Shown: positions 1-12,884 of the stretch, piece after piece
Layout of the letters: each line of letters opens with the position of its first letter
How positions within the stretch are numbered: the stretch's first letter is position 1
Source: Cristatella mucedo
Lineage: Eukaryota > Bryozoa > Phylactolaemata > Cristatellidae
Assembly (NCBI GenBank): GCA_009760855.2
Contig: WPIO01000095.1
Location: forward strand, 1,335,001-1,399,000
DNA: 64,000 nucleotides
Reading direction: 5' to 3'
The notes under the pieces: model-generated
Told to the model about the DNA's origin: nothing
Database searches by the model: none
The model's input: only the letters and a program-made list of their open reading frames with translations
Position numbers and translations under genes: made by a program

Positions 1-1255
1 GTGAGTCTTACTTGGCAGGGCTGCGAATGTAAACAGGCTGCTGAAAGAGAAAGCATCGTCATTGTCTGCGTAAATTCGGAGGGAGGAAAAATCTCCAGGA
101 CACCCTGCCGAGCCCGACCTCGGAGGCGAGGCTCGCAAAGTTTCTTCGGCACACTACCCTCCTCCTTAGTGGCACAGTGAGGTTAGCAGCAGAAATTATC
201 GTCACGGCGAATGGCAGCCGGCCAAAGCAGGCTGCCAGAGCCAGTGATTAGCTCAGTCTACTGCTGGACGACGATGTTCTAACTGTGCAACTTAGTGAGC
301 ATTGCCAGGAGTACCAGTGGCACATTTCGGCGAGTTGATCGCCTACACTCCATCCTCCCTGTCACTGCGCTGCGATGACTCCCAGTCGAGTAGTAAATGA
401 AAGATGCAGTTCGGTGTCGACTTTCAAGGTTTGCCAGAGTTTAGCCTCCGTTAACTAGACAAAAGGCTGCACATTATCAGTGGCCCCCTCGTAATGCACA
501 GTGGATTGCAGTACTCAAGTGATCCCGTTGGTAGAATTGTCATTATCTCTTACGAAGCTTGCTAGACAGATATGAGCCCAGTGACTGTTTATCAACTTCT
601 GCCATGAGGCAAGTGTTACCTCCTTGGCATGAGATGTATAAATAAGAAAGTAAAGGTTGAATAAGTTGACGGTCCTATTTAAATAGTGGCAGAAAACCAT
701 TAGCAGCTGTTGCCAGATGCTGCCGACTCGAACAAACGGCATGGGCGGCAAAGTACGAGCAACTTATCCCTGGACTACGAAGTATGCTTTTTCAAGAGTG
801 AAAGGTTCTCAATATTTGATTGCTTAGCAGGAAAACTCTGGTACATCGCTAGGGTAGCTTAAATAGTATGACGATGCTATTTCTAGACACATTTGGTACA
901 AAAGTAGAATATGTGCAGAAGGATCGTGTTTATTTGTGGTGAGTACAAGCTATGGTGAAGTAGTTACTTAGTTCGAGTTGCAGTTCACTTTAGAAGAGTC
1001 TCAGACTGAAAATCTGTCTGATTGAGTTGCTGCCACACAGTGTGCATTGAAATTTTAAAAAAATAGCTCAGCTTCGGACTTCAACAGCCTTAAGGGAATG
1101 TTCAGTAAATTACCTGCTGCTTGATCTACGCTACGAATAGGACATCATCTTTTAGGTGGTTGGTAGCCAATGTACTGAATTTTCATTTTGGATAAATAAA
1201 CCTTGGCTTGTATGGATCACACTACCACGTCTGATCGTAGGTCGTGGTCGACATC
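1..1255. other. Unassigned sequence at window start
   Basis: I recognise no gene, RNA or mobile element here. The window opens with GTGAGT, which resembles a splice donor, but no exon can be seen before it. Short open frames on either strand show no domain or codon bias that would support coding. It is probably old intergenic or intronic sequence. Confidence 0.4.
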
Positions 1256-1261
1256 ATAAAC

Positions 1262-2160
1262 AAGGCTCTGCCAGCATATCTCCAGTTGCATCAGCTCAAA
1301 ATCTAGGTGTCATATTCCAAAGCGACCTCTCGTTAGACGACCACATCAGCTCCACAGTCAAATCAGCCTATTTTCAGCTTCATAACATTGCTAAAATTAG
1401 GGCTTGTTTAGATAAGGATACCACGTCCAAGTTGGTCCATGCATTCGTGACATCTCGTCTCGACTTCTGCAACTCACTGCTTACTGGCCTACCAGCATGT
1501 GCGATCAGGCGATTGCAGCTGGTGCAAAACTCTGCAGCTAGGCTTGTCTGTCGTGAGCGTCGCAGTTGCCACATTACTCCACTTCTCGCCGACCTGCACT
1601 GGTTACCAGTCAAGCAACGGATTGACTTCAAGGTTTTGTCGCTCACTTTTAGGTCTCTTCATTCTATGGCTCCAGCCTATCTTTCAGATATACTACCCCA
1701 TCAGGCAAAGCATCGTACCACTCGCTTTTCGGAATCCAACAGTCTAGAAATACCTCGTACAAACCTTAAATCCTTTGGAGACCGTGCATTTAGCTCGTAT
1801 GCTCCCACAGCCTGGAACTCCCTCCCGACCTGCATCAGAACATCCCCTGACCTGACCACATTTAAAAGAAACTTAAAAACATACCTATTTAGGACAGCAT
1901 TTAGTGGGTCCTTGTGATTCGTCCTCGATGTGCTTATGCGTGCTGACACTGTTCATGCTGCCACTAACCACATTCGCATGCTGACCCAGTGCATGTAACC
2001 CCTAACCATGTTATTCATTTTGTTTGTTTTTTAAGCATGATTTTACTTACTATTCTATTGCGTATCACTTTGCAGCAAATGTAAAGCACCTAGAAAGAGA
2101 TTAAGTTCTCTGAGGGCGCTTTATCAAGTGCAATATTATTATTATTATTATTATTATTAT
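1262..2160 (+). mobile_element. LINE-A copy, 5'-truncated: reverse-transcriptase C-terminus plus 3' UTR
   Basis: An uninterrupted frame up to a stop at 1915-1917 encodes the C-terminal part of a non-LTR retrotransposon polyprotein. Diagnostic stretches are SDLSLDDHISSTVKSAYFQL, TSRLDFCNSLLTGLPA, LQLVQNSAARLV, LHWLPVKQRIDFKVLSL and LAPAYLSD-like text. These are typical of the CR1/L2-like group. After the stop comes a 3' UTR of about 210 bp ending with CCTAGAAAGAGATTAAGTTC and an ATT microsatellite tail (2129-2160). The catalytic RT core and endonuclease are missing, so this is a dead 5' truncation. The intact frame and near identity to the fragment at 40.6 kb suggest a fairly recent insertion. 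Confidence 0.88.
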
Positions 2161-2164
2161 CTCA

Positions 2165-2945
2165 TTCCAAGCAATGCAAGCCAGATCCAAGCTTATTTGA
2201 TTAAATTAGTCTCCTGTGGTGAACTAGCCTCGAAGCTATCATTGCACATTGGACATTGGAATGCCACTCGGTGCGCACCAAGTCATGATGAGCCTAAAGC
2301 TATCGGCACGTAGTGGAAGGCATAGCACGATCTTCATAAAAGCTATCGGAGCCTCATTCAGATACGTGTATTACATGAGGCCCTGCAGCCTCTTTTATTA
2401 TACTTGTGCAATAATAGTCGAAGGATGCTTTGTTTGTAGCCAGAGTGGAATGAATGGCTGCCCTTGGACAAACCATTGTGGCTGCCTCTGCAGCCGCCAT
2501 GAAAGGACAGCACGTCCCCATAGGGTATCAAGTGTCGGGTATAAATGCTTCCGCCAGAGGAGCTTTGCAGCACCTCTCGGGCATCTGCGCGGCCGAATCA
2601 TCCATCATCTTTTGCATTTGTCAGCTTAAATTATATTAAAAACTTTCAAGGTATGGCTGTCAGCAAGCATCAAGCGATTTATCCTCTAGCAGACAGGTCA
2701 GCTTAAATCCTGTCAACAACTTCGAATATGTGGCTGTCAACAGCATTGCCAATGCTCGGACACCTGCAGACCAAACTGTGAAGGCATACGGAAATGTCAT
2801 AACCCGACTAAAGAAGTGCCTAGGATAGGTCTGTAGCTACCGAGAGGCATGCTCATTTGCACTTTGTAAATTCATTGTCGAACAAGCTATATCGTTTGTG
2901 TAGCTAGAGACCAGTGGGCTATTATCATCACTCTCGATTAGTGGT
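2165..2945. other. Unassigned sequence
   Basis: Between two LINE-A ends I see no recognisable gene or repeat. Several overlapping short frames around 2250-2640 have no family resemblance. Confidence 0.35.
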
Positions 2946-2949
2946 AATG

Positions 2950-3345
2950 CAAGTAATTATAATAATAATAATACATGTGTACGGTGCCATCCGAAAACTT
3001 AATTGCTTTCTAGGCACTTCACATATGCTGTATCAGAAGCATGATCAAATTTTGAGTGGTAACACGCAGTGTCAACATGCAGGTATGGTCAGTGGTAACA
3101 TGTACAGTATCAGCTTGCATAAGCACACACAGGACAAGTCACAAGGACCCAGCTAATGCCGTGATAAACAGGTGCATTGTTAGCTTCTTTGTAAGTGTTG
3201 TCCAGTCAGCAGATGTCAGTCATCATGACGTCAGTCGGGAATGAGTTCCAGGCTTAAGGAGCATACGAACGAAAGGTATGGTCTCCAAACGATTTGAGTT
3301 TGTTTTGAGGCATAGCTAAACAATAAGGAATAAAATACCTCCACT
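2950..3345 (-). mobile_element. LINE-A 3' end, minus strand, degraded
   Basis: Read on the minus strand, this carries the LINE-A C-terminal frame remnants (the segment equivalent to FGDRAFSSYA at about 3255-3300), then the 3' UTR. It ends in an AATAATAATA tail at about 2960-2972 and a diverged form of the TAGAAAGAGATTAAG motif near 2995-3015. Stops and indels break the frame. It is an old 5'-truncated insertion. Confidence 0.75.
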
Positions 3346-3689
3346 GCTGCTACTGCTACCCCAAGGCAGTGCAGTTTGTACACTATCTAATGTCTGACTG
3401 CGATGCTGTTGCCACCTTGACCTGTGGACTGGGAAACATAACCGTGCTTTGTACTTTCGTTATAGACCAGACGACAAATGGAGCTGATGGGGATAGCCAT
3501 ATCCACCACGATGACCCAACATGCTGCATCAATGGTGAAAGGCAGTCGTGTTCGCACTTCAATGTAACCAAGCAAAAACAAGGATAGGCAGCATTCATTG
3601 TCGAAGCCTCTCAAAGGCTGCTCTGTTTAAGCATCACTTTCTAAAAAGCATTCAGCATCTGATTGTTGAGCTGGTAATCTGCTGTACGC

Positions 3690-3815
3690 TGCTGCTACTG
3701 CTGCTGCTGTTTCTGCTACTGCTGCAGCTGCTGCTGCCTTAATTTTCTTGTGCTGCTGCTAACTACAGCCTAACTCTAGTTGCTGTTGTTACTGCTTCTG
3801 CTGCTACTATTCATA
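3690..3815. repeat. CTG/TGT-rich imperfect trinucleotide repeat
   Basis: A run of CTG, CTA and TTG units (for example GCTGCTGCTG) extends over about 125 bp with interruptions. No coding frame uses it convincingly. Confidence 0.7.
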
Positions 3816-3976
3816 TAGCCAAGCTGCATTACTTTGCTGCAGCAATGTTAAGTTATATCGAGATGAGGTGCTGCAGCATGAAACAGGGACTCTGCTTGTT
3901 CTACTTGTTTGACATCTGAATAGCACACAAGTAGATTTACCAATACTTTTTTTGTGTCTTAGCTAGATTTGCAAGG

Positions 3977-4095
<119 letters not shown>

Positions 4096-4838
4096 GAGAA
4101 GAAGAGGTTATAAAATGCCTGAAGATTGCTATGGGGTATGATTTTTCGAAGGATATAATTTATCAACTGCAAATGCCTTTTTTAATCCCAAATTGTGGCG
4201 CTAGTGACTTAAATCTTACCCACTGGATTTCAATAAATCGCAAACTTAGCTTTAGAAGAACTACAACGAATTGTATTGTGCCCAGTTTCTAATTTCTATA
4301 AACTATGTTCTTAAGTTTAATTCCTTAGCTTCGGGACTTAAAGTCACCTTAGGCTAAAAGCTAATTGCGTGTTTTTTCACATGCATGCCTGAATTCAAAG
4401 CCTCGCGACCATATCAGCCCTCATATGTGTGGTTGTTAGTCTAGCAAGGCTGTGCCTGAGATTCCAGAGGGCCTCCAGGTATCCTCTCCGGTGCACTTGC
4501 TCTCCTGCCTTCTTCTAGACCTAATCCGTCGATTATGTCAGTGATCTCCAAAGCTGCCATTGCCTCACATTGTAGGCTGCAGATTCCAGATTCGATCTAA
4601 GAGAATTACATGTCCAAGTACTACGACATGTTCGTTAGCCTTTGACTATTTTGAAAAGACTCATTGAGCACTACACAGCTGCTAAGGTACTCTTGCAAGG
4701 TGCTGCTAGTGTCACACTCCGTGGAACTAGCATCATTTTTTGCATGGTTCACTAATACGGTTATCTCCTTCTCATCTGGCAGGAGCATTGTCGACACTAG
4801 CGACCCACACACCCTAGATTTGCTAATGGCACCATCAG
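4096..4838. other. Unassigned sequence
   Basis: No gene or classified repeat is recognisable between the (GA)n tract and the next LINE. Part of it may be the upstream portion of the following LINE-A copy, but I could not align it. Confidence 0.3.
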
Positions 4839-4839
4839 C

Positions 4840-5824
4840 CTCAGTTTGGTCAATGTTAAGTGATCCATCCGCACATGGACGTCAGCAAATTTTCTTAAAT
4901 GGATTTATGGTAAAACTAACTTACTAGTTATGGGAAAACCCAGTGTGATTCAGAAATTGGAAAGGCTAACGCTCAAAATCGGCTCTGTCAGCATATCTCC
5001 TGTTAAATCTGCACGAAATCTAGGTTTCATGTTCCAGAGTGACCTCTCGTTAGACGATTACATCAGCTCCACAATCAAGTCAGCCTACTTTCAGCTATAT
5101 AAGATTGCTAAAATTTTGGCTTGTTTAGATATGGATACCAAATCTAAATTGCTCCATGCATTTGTGACATCCCGTCCTGACTTCTGTAACTCACCTCTTG
5201 CTGGCCTACCGGCATGTGCAATCAGGTGCTTACAACTGGTCCAAAACTCTGCAGCTAGGCTTGTCTGTCGTGAGCGTCGCAGTTGTCACATCACACCCCT
5301 TCTTGCCGACCTGCACTGGCTCCCAGTCAAGCAACGGATCGACTTCAAGGTTTCGTCGCTCACTTGTAGGTTCCTTCATTCTTTGGCTCCAGCCTATCTA
5401 TCAGATCTAATCCCTTACCAAGCAAAGTACCTTGTACAAACCTCAAATCCTTAGGAGACCGTGCATTTAGTTCGTGTACTCCCAAAGCCTGGAACTCACT
5501 CCCGACTTGCTTCACAACATCCCCTGACTTGACCACATTTAAAAAGAAATTAAAAACTCACTTAATTATGAAAGCATTTAGTGGGTCCCTGTGATTCGTC
5601 CTTTATGTGGTTATGCGTGCTGGCACTGTTACATGCTGCCACTAACCACACTTGCATGCTGACCCTGTGCTTGTCACCCCTAATCATGCTATTCATGTTG
5701 TTTATCAAGCATGATACTGCTCACCATTGATCGTTTTTCATTTGCTGCAAATGTAAAGCGCCTAGAAAGAGATTGAGTTCTCCAAGGGTGCTTAATCAAG
5801 AATAATAATTATTATTATTATTAT
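4840..5824 (+). mobile_element. LINE-A copy, 5'-truncated, frame broken near its end
   Basis: This begins inside the RT region: SANFLK-like text at about 4880, then KTNLLVMGKPSV at 4910-4950, the usual link before the RT thumb. It then continues with the same C-terminal protein as the 1.26 kb copy (SDLSLDDYISSTIKSAYFQL, LVQNSAARLVCRERRSCHIT, LHWLPVKQRIDFKV). The frame ends at 5454 after a small deletion, while homology continues through the 3' UTR to an ATT tail at 5806-5824. It is older than the 1.26 kb copy, with more substitutions and indels. Confidence 0.87.
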
Positions 5825-5825
5825 C

Positions 5826-7685
5826 CTACTCAGCTGCTATTGGCCATAGCTTGTGAGTGACAGCATCAGACCACTTGAACCCCCAAATAGGTGTCGGTGT
5901 GTCTGCATTTTTCGATCGGTTCGCACCTGCTGCCCAGTGAGATTTGACATTCACCACTTGATTCCAGTCATGACCCGACTTCCAGCAACGATCGTCTTGC
6001 ATTGGGGTGGTAAAAGCCTCAATCAAATCAGTGATGGCTAATCTAGCCAATTGGTAGCAACAAGGATCTGCCCCTACCCCCAGTAATTTTGCTATGAAAA
6101 AGAGTAGAAGTATTGTGGGTATGCTCTGCTAGAACAATACTACTGCATCCAGTAATGATGCCTCCCATGTCGAGTGATGTCACGGCCTCCTGCTATATGC
6201 TATCGTAATCTAATAGATGTGGTAGAATTAGTACTTTTTCTGAGCGATTGTATTGAGCTTGAAGTCGTCAAAGGGGATGTAATGTACTTGAGAGTTCGAA
6301 CTAATGCTAATTCTGCCCGTACTGTAAGCAGCAGCAGATGAAGATGTGCTGTTGACTGACCATTAAGGGCTTAGCACTTCGTTGCAGGTCTTTCATTGCA
6401 TGTTTTGTTTCTTTTCGAACCAAAATGGAACCTCAAACAATCACTAAATTTTGGCTGCAATTTATAGCCGGTATTGGTGACAGCTACTTTATTTTGTCCA
6501 AATATGCCTTCCAGGCATGTATTTCCAGGCCTAGTCATGGGATCTTAAGTAGGATCTTGCATTTAAACTGAATTTAAGATTTGTTAAAGCCTTATATTAG
6601 TTGAAGTCCCACAATGCTAAATACACGTCAAATACAGCTGTATTTCAAATTGGTCTTTGAGCCGTTGACGTTTTTCTTCATCAATGGAGCTTCCAGAAGA
6701 GAATCTTAAGTAGCACCGTTGATAGACATTGTCTGATCATAGTCCTGAGTTAGTGGCAATGGGATTGATAATTTGATATTGTTTATACATGTCTCTAACA
6801 ACTAATTTTGATTGATTCTGTCTGTGCACAGTTCAGAAAACAATTTCAGTGCAACATTTAGAGTTCAAGCTGAAGTTAAAGAAGGTATTCTGAAAAGAGA
6901 AATTTGGATGCACATCTGCTACCTTTGCTATGTATCAGTTGCATTTTTCCAGAAACCGGTATCAGCATGGCTTCATTGACAAACTTCCAAATAATAGAAA
7001 TCGATAGCAGTTTGGCTAAGACTATTAAGCATGACCTGCTTCCATCTTTCATGCAAATATTCTTTTTGTTCCATGGAATGACTAAAATTGCTCAATAAAA
7101 GCCAAAAACTTGAGTGCATTATGAAGATCTATCGTAAATATGGTATATTGAACAGCATAGTATCTTGAGCAAATTTCAAAATTCTCTTATCAATTTCTCA
7201 CCACTTGCACTTTAGATGTCTGCAATCTTAAGCAGACTGATCGTAACTGTACACGTAAAGACAGGAAGTTACTTCCACTTAAAGGTTATGGCCACATTTA
7301 TGGGTTGCTACTTTATACACAGAACAATACATTAAGGTATGTCGGCCAGATTCTGCACTTGCTCGGCCCAAGTTTATTGAGTCCTTGAATGTTCACTGTT
7401 GTGCATACAAGTATTCAGCTTTGTTTAGGGTCATCCGTAAGTTCACCTCTGCTACACTTGGTTTAAAGAATTCTAGTTGTAAGCAACTGATGTGCAGACT
7501 GGGAAGACAAAGGCAAATCATTCACGGGATATCATTGTAGGATTCCTAACTCTTCCTATCACCCCTGTCAATATGGGCAATACCGAAAGTTTTCTGACGA
7601 GGGTCTGGGTACTTATCGGTTGACAGACTTAGCCCAGCCATAACCAAGATTTTTAGAATTCTCTACATAAAATGGTCATTCAAAG
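5826..7685. other. Unassigned AT-rich sequence
   Basis: 1.86 kb without a recognisable gene, RNA or repeat. Open frames are short and unlike known proteins. The 3' part immediately precedes a LINE-B copy and could contain unrecognised upstream portions of it. Confidence 0.35.
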
Positions 7686-7689
7686 GTCG

Positions 7690-8560
7690 TTCAAATCGGC
7701 CATTGTTGAGCAATACTTTACAAGCCTCGATTAGAATTAAGACGTCAGCAAACTATGCTCAGTCTCCCTTTTTTCTTTCATTCAATATTCTCGAAAATTA
7801 TCTTGCTAAGCAGCTTGCTGAGCACACTGACAGAATAAATTATCAGAATAATTTCAGTTGGAATTCAAGCAATACGAATCCACTGAAACTGTTGTCCTCT
7901 GCTTGACCGACGACATTCTGAGCAGCAACAACGACAGTAACGTCACTGCCATTGTATTCCTCGATCTATTAGTTGCACTGACCCTCATATCGATCACGAT
8001 ATCCAAATTGAAGGATTGAGAACAGCGATTTATCTGATGATAAGGCTCTGGTGCAGTTTTGAGCAAAAATCTTACTTTGACCAACAAGACTCGGCGGGGC
8101 ATGGCTCCTTCCTATCTAGCTGACCTGCTGTACCATTGTCAGCCTCGTTGAGCCCTTGGGACTTCTATAGATAGTAAATTAGCTGTTCGATTCTTTCCCT
8201 TGAAGACTGTTGATACCAGAAGCTTAAGCACTGCTGCTCTTAGACTACGGAACTCACGTCCACAGTTCTTAAGCAGCATCATCGCTCTGGCTGCCGACTG
8301 GGACGCATTCTTTACAGCCCTCCTGAGGTGCTACTTCCATGCTACTCACTCCCTTCAGTGGCCTCCCGACTCAATTTTGTGTGTGCTCTTTATTGCTTGA
8401 GATAAAGTCTGTTGGCTAACGTATGCGAATCGAAAAGTTGCTTTGGCTTTGATTGTGCTATAGAAAACTTTCTAGCCAAACTTCGACTTAGTCCTCGTGA
8501 CTCTGTGGAGTTACTGATGGAGATACGTCAGACAAAGGGGTGAGCTTAAGACCGGAAGCA
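7690..8560 (+). mobile_element. LINE-B copy, degraded and internally deleted
   Basis: The first part, with frameshifts, encodes the beginning of an RT domain. NILENYLAKQLAEHTD at about 7780-7830 corresponds to the common LINE motif near ILEKVVAKQL. LTDDILSS followed by TAIVFLDL (7900-7965) is RT motif A context. From about 8095 the sequence jumps to the protein C-terminus (RGMAPSYLADLL, LSTAALRLRNSRP, FFTALLRCYFHATHS) shared with the minus copies at 13.4, 19.6 and 49.6 kb. The catalytic core between them is gone. The family differs from LINE-A. Confidence 0.75.
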
Positions 8561-8894
8561 TTTAAAATGGGCTTGCGCTTTAGAAGTCAAGCTGAAACAC
8601 CTCAAACTCGCCAACCAGCTGCTTATAAGAATAATGCTATAGTATAGTAGTTTCTTAACACGTTCAAACTGAATCTCTTTCAGGCATTTAATTATTAGAA
8701 AAAACAACGACCGGAAGCCATCTTCTTTAGAACTGAGTATCAAAATGAGATTCGACTTCAGTGAGAACGATCCTTCAAGCTCTGGATTACATAGGTCTGG
8801 TGCTCCATCGATTGAGCTATCGAGATTAAAAATCAAATTATATTTCCAATGCAGTGCTTTAAACTCTCAGCTTGTTCGATCGGCTACATGGGCA

Positions 8895-9113
8895 TCAGGA
8901 GGCGAAGCTAGGGGGGTGCCAGGGGTGGCAGCTGCCACCCCTGGCCTGGTAGGTGAGAGCCGAGTCCGACACCCGGTCGGGCGTCAGGCCCTTTGGGTCT
9001 TGGGTTTGCTGCACGACACCTGAAGGTGTCGGGAGATGCCCCAGACCCCTTTACAGGGGTCCCCCAGAGCCCTTAGCCATGCCACCCCGGTGCTCCAATC
9101 CTGGCTTCGCCTA
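8895..9113. mobile_element. MITE-like element with inverted termini (GGCGAAGC type)
   Basis: The left end AGGCGAAGCTAGG and the right end CCTGGCTTCGCCT are inverted copies with one mismatch. The interior is GC-rich, lacks coding capacity and contains palindromes (GGGGTGGCAGCTGCCACCCC at about 8922-8941; CACCTGAAGGTG; CCCCTTTACAGGGG). About 215 bp, so a non-autonomous DNA-transposon derivative is the best reading. The superfamily is not certain; hAT is possible by analogy with the 18.4 kb element. Confidence 0.6.
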
Positions 9114-10660
9114 TGTAGATAAAAGATGAAAGGGGCTTGAAATCTTTCGCACGGCCTTGGTTGATGTCTAGTAAGTACAAATAAAAAGCACGTTACTTGC
9201 AACCTGGTTGAAAAAAGCCCTCGAAGTAGCTGTGTTCAACGCTTATGCATTTGCTGTCATTTGGTAGTTCGTCATTCGTAAAACAGCGAAAATAGGATTG
9301 CAATGCATGCAGCCACTTGATCGGTTCACGGTGTGGTGCAGCTTGACCATTGGTGGCTGTGAAGAATGATGATGGGTTTCCCAACGAATTCAATTGCTGC
9401 TGATCAGCACTTCTTGCTATCTTTTTAGTAAGTTGAGTCAATGAAAAAAATATGAAGAATATGAAAGGAAATTATTTCTGTATTTCCGAGCTGCAACTGA
9501 GGTACAGCTTTTGTTAAGATGGATGCAGATGAACCACAAGGATTCTTCAACACTTGAGAGCGCTTTGAGCACTATTTGTTCTTGTTTCCGGAATGGTTAT
9601 TAAAGATGCATTCGTTTGCTGCAATGAGTAATAAGTAGCCGATTCATCAAAACACAACTTCTATAGCCCCAGAAGAGTATTGATGGCTTTCGCCCTTGCC
9701 TTGCAACAGGCAATACAGAATCACCTGCTGCATGACCAAACCCTCAGCTTGAGCCGAAAATCCAGCGATTGACTGCTGGGATAAGATAAGAGCGGGTGGC
9801 TACATTCCAAACTGAAACAGCTTCCGACGCTTGTAATTGCTCTGCTGGCTCTTGCTTCTGCTTCTGCTTCTGGGTGGTCGTGAGGTGCAAAGATTCGGTG
9901 CTATATCCCACAGCAGTCCATACTTATGAGCCCATGACATCAATGATTTGACATTTGACCCCTCCCCTCGGTAATGGTAAACATCTCTTCAGAGTTTGAA
10001 GCAGGTATTAGGAGAAACTGTATAGAGCAGTATCCATAAGAGGGAAACATGATTATTTTTTATGACATGTTGGCAAAGGTAATGAAGTGACCAAATAAAG
10101 TCTTTCGGTAGCGTGTCACGTAGGCTGGCTGGCTTCTCTGCATGACTTTTGACCTTCTGTGGCTACTTTAGCCAGTGCGACTGTGAAAACCCTAAAAAAC
10201 CGATTGGTGACTGACGCACAAGGCTGTGCTGCCAGTCTGACTTGACAAGTGCTGAATCCGGCTTAATAAGCACGTGCAGCAGTTGTGAGTGGCAGCAGCA
10301 GTTGTGTACTCAGCTGCTGCTGCAATCCATTAGGTGGCTCGGGTCAGTAGTTCACTACCAACTGCTCTCTATCGAGCTTTAATGAGGACCACTAAGCTGC
10401 CCCCAACAAACTTGCCATAACAAGATCACCTGTTGCCAGGTCACGACTTGCACGAAATCCATTCACCAGGCTTTTGGTTCAATCCTGAATAAACAAGTCC
10501 TCGACCACGATCGCTCGATCGAGTCTGTCTGGGAGCGAATCAACAGGCCTTTGCTTGGCGTCACATCCGGGTCGTAGGGCTAAGTCTTGCAATGGAATAG
10601 CGTTAGCTGCCCACCCTTATTGGCCCGAAGCAACCACATGCAGTGTGACTTTCGCTGCGG
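9114..10660. other. Unassigned sequence
   Basis: No recognisable gene or classified repeat. There are small GCTTCT and CAGCAG runs at about 9850 and 10280-10320. The longest frames show no known domain. Confidence 0.35.
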
Positions 10661-10801
10661 CAGCTAGCGGTGGAGTATCGGAAGTCGGCTTGTAACCCGA
10701 ATTTTAGCTACCAATTCAAAGCAGAAAATCGGCCGAGAGACAGCTCGTATCTCGAAACACTCGCAAGTCGAGACACTCGTAAGCCGAGGTACCACTGTAT
10801 G
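10660..10801 (-). mobile_element. Mariner/pogo-like terminal remnant
   Basis: On the minus strand the end reads ACAGTGGTACCTCGGCTTAC, followed by repeated CGAGT/TCGAG units (CTCGACTTGCGAGTGTTTCG, GAGATACGAG). This tract of alternating TACGAG/CTCG is the terminal-inverted-repeat style of many mariner/Tigger-like elements, and a TA dinucleotide adjoins it at 10798-10800. No transposase or opposite end was found, so it is a terminal fragment. Confidence 0.45.
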
Positions 10802-10869
10802 TGCAACTGACACGGCTGCTTCTGTGCTTTTATCCCTTCCCACCTTCCATATTCTCAAGTTCTTTTAAC

Positions 10870-11900
<1,031 letters not shown>

Positions 11901-12104
11901 TTTGCATGCGATCTACCGTAGTGGCTCATGGTTTGGCACACAGCCAGCTGGAAGGGCAGAGGCTACCCCATAGTCAGGGCCATTTCCGGCTTCTCTGCTT
12001 CTCATTTCGTATAGGCTCTTTTGTAAATTTGTGGGCTGCCGGGCAAGTGAATAGCTGGGCCTGGACTTGAACAACCTGCGGCACTCTCAATAGACCGAAG
12101 GCAG

Positions 12105-12262
12105 GAAACTATCGAGAGACAATCGCAGTATTTCCAGCGGTTAAGGTGCTCGCCCTGACTAAGGTCTGGCTGAGGTCGTGGGCTCGAGCCCTGAGGCATA
12201 TGTGAAGCGCCTGAATAGAGATTTAGTTCTCTTGGGGCACTATACAAATGAACTATATTTAT
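12105..12262 (+). mobile_element. SINE-B (tRNA head, LINE-A-like tail)
   Basis: The head has a pol III box A-like segment (GCGGTTAAGGTGCTCG) and a box B-like segment (GTGGGCTCGAGCCC). The tail reads GCCTGAATAGAGATTTAGTT, then CTCTTGGGGCACTATACAAA. It matches the LINE-A 3' end in order and spacing (CCTAGAAAGAGATTAAGTTC, TCTGAGGGCGCTTTATCAAG). A TTTA/ATTT-rich tail follows. Other copies lie at 32.2, 35.5, 45.8 and 59.96 kb. Confidence 0.8.
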
Positions 12263-12603
12263 ATTTATTTATTTATTTATGTACAAATCGGAGCTTAGCA
12301 GAACAAGTAGAAGCCACCATATCTAGCAGAACAAGCATGGTCTATTGGAAACCGTAGAGTGATCACTCTTACTTCTGTCTAGATGCTTCACCTAAGTCTG
12401 GCGTTTAAAAATTATAGGAAGCATTTACCTAAGTGGACTGTGATTGAACTCTATTATGTTCTGTTGAAGCAGGTGCCACCTGCCGTCCTGTCTTGGGGAA
12501 AGAGTGCTAGAACGTTTACCCGGTGCAAGTGTTTGACAATATCTGAAAAATAAATATTCTTAAAAAGATAAAGGAGAAAATTGACACTAAACATGAGAAT
12601 GGT

Positions 12604-12781
12604 CCCCCCCCCCGTGCACGCACACGCACACGCACACGCACACGCACACGCACACGCACACGCACACGCACACGCACACGCACACGCACACGCACACGCA
12701 CACGCACACGCACACGCACACGCACACGCACACGCACACGCACACGCACACGCACACGCACACGCACACGCACACGCACAA
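12604..12781. repeat. (CACACG)n hexanucleotide array after a C-run
   Basis: A run of about ten C is followed by some 165 bp of an almost perfect CACACG unit (about 28 copies). Alternating purine-pyrimidine with CpG makes it a strong Z-DNA candidate. The long frames across it (Ala-His, Arg-Val, Cys-Val repeats) are repeat artefacts. Confidence 0.95.
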
Positions 12782-12884
12782 ACCACGTGCTCCTGCAATC
12801 GAGATCGATCGGCGAGTAGCCCTGTCGGCATCAATAATCACTGTGGATATCAATAGTTTTCTGCCATACTTCTGCATATTTTAA

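Noticed and set aside
1-6. Splice donor at the window edge (GTGAGT)
   Set aside because: The preceding exon would lie outside the window and nothing else supports it.
12454-12877. Ala-Cys, Arg-Val, Cys-Val and Ala-His repeat proteins
   Set aside because: Translation artefacts of the (CACACG)n array in different frames.
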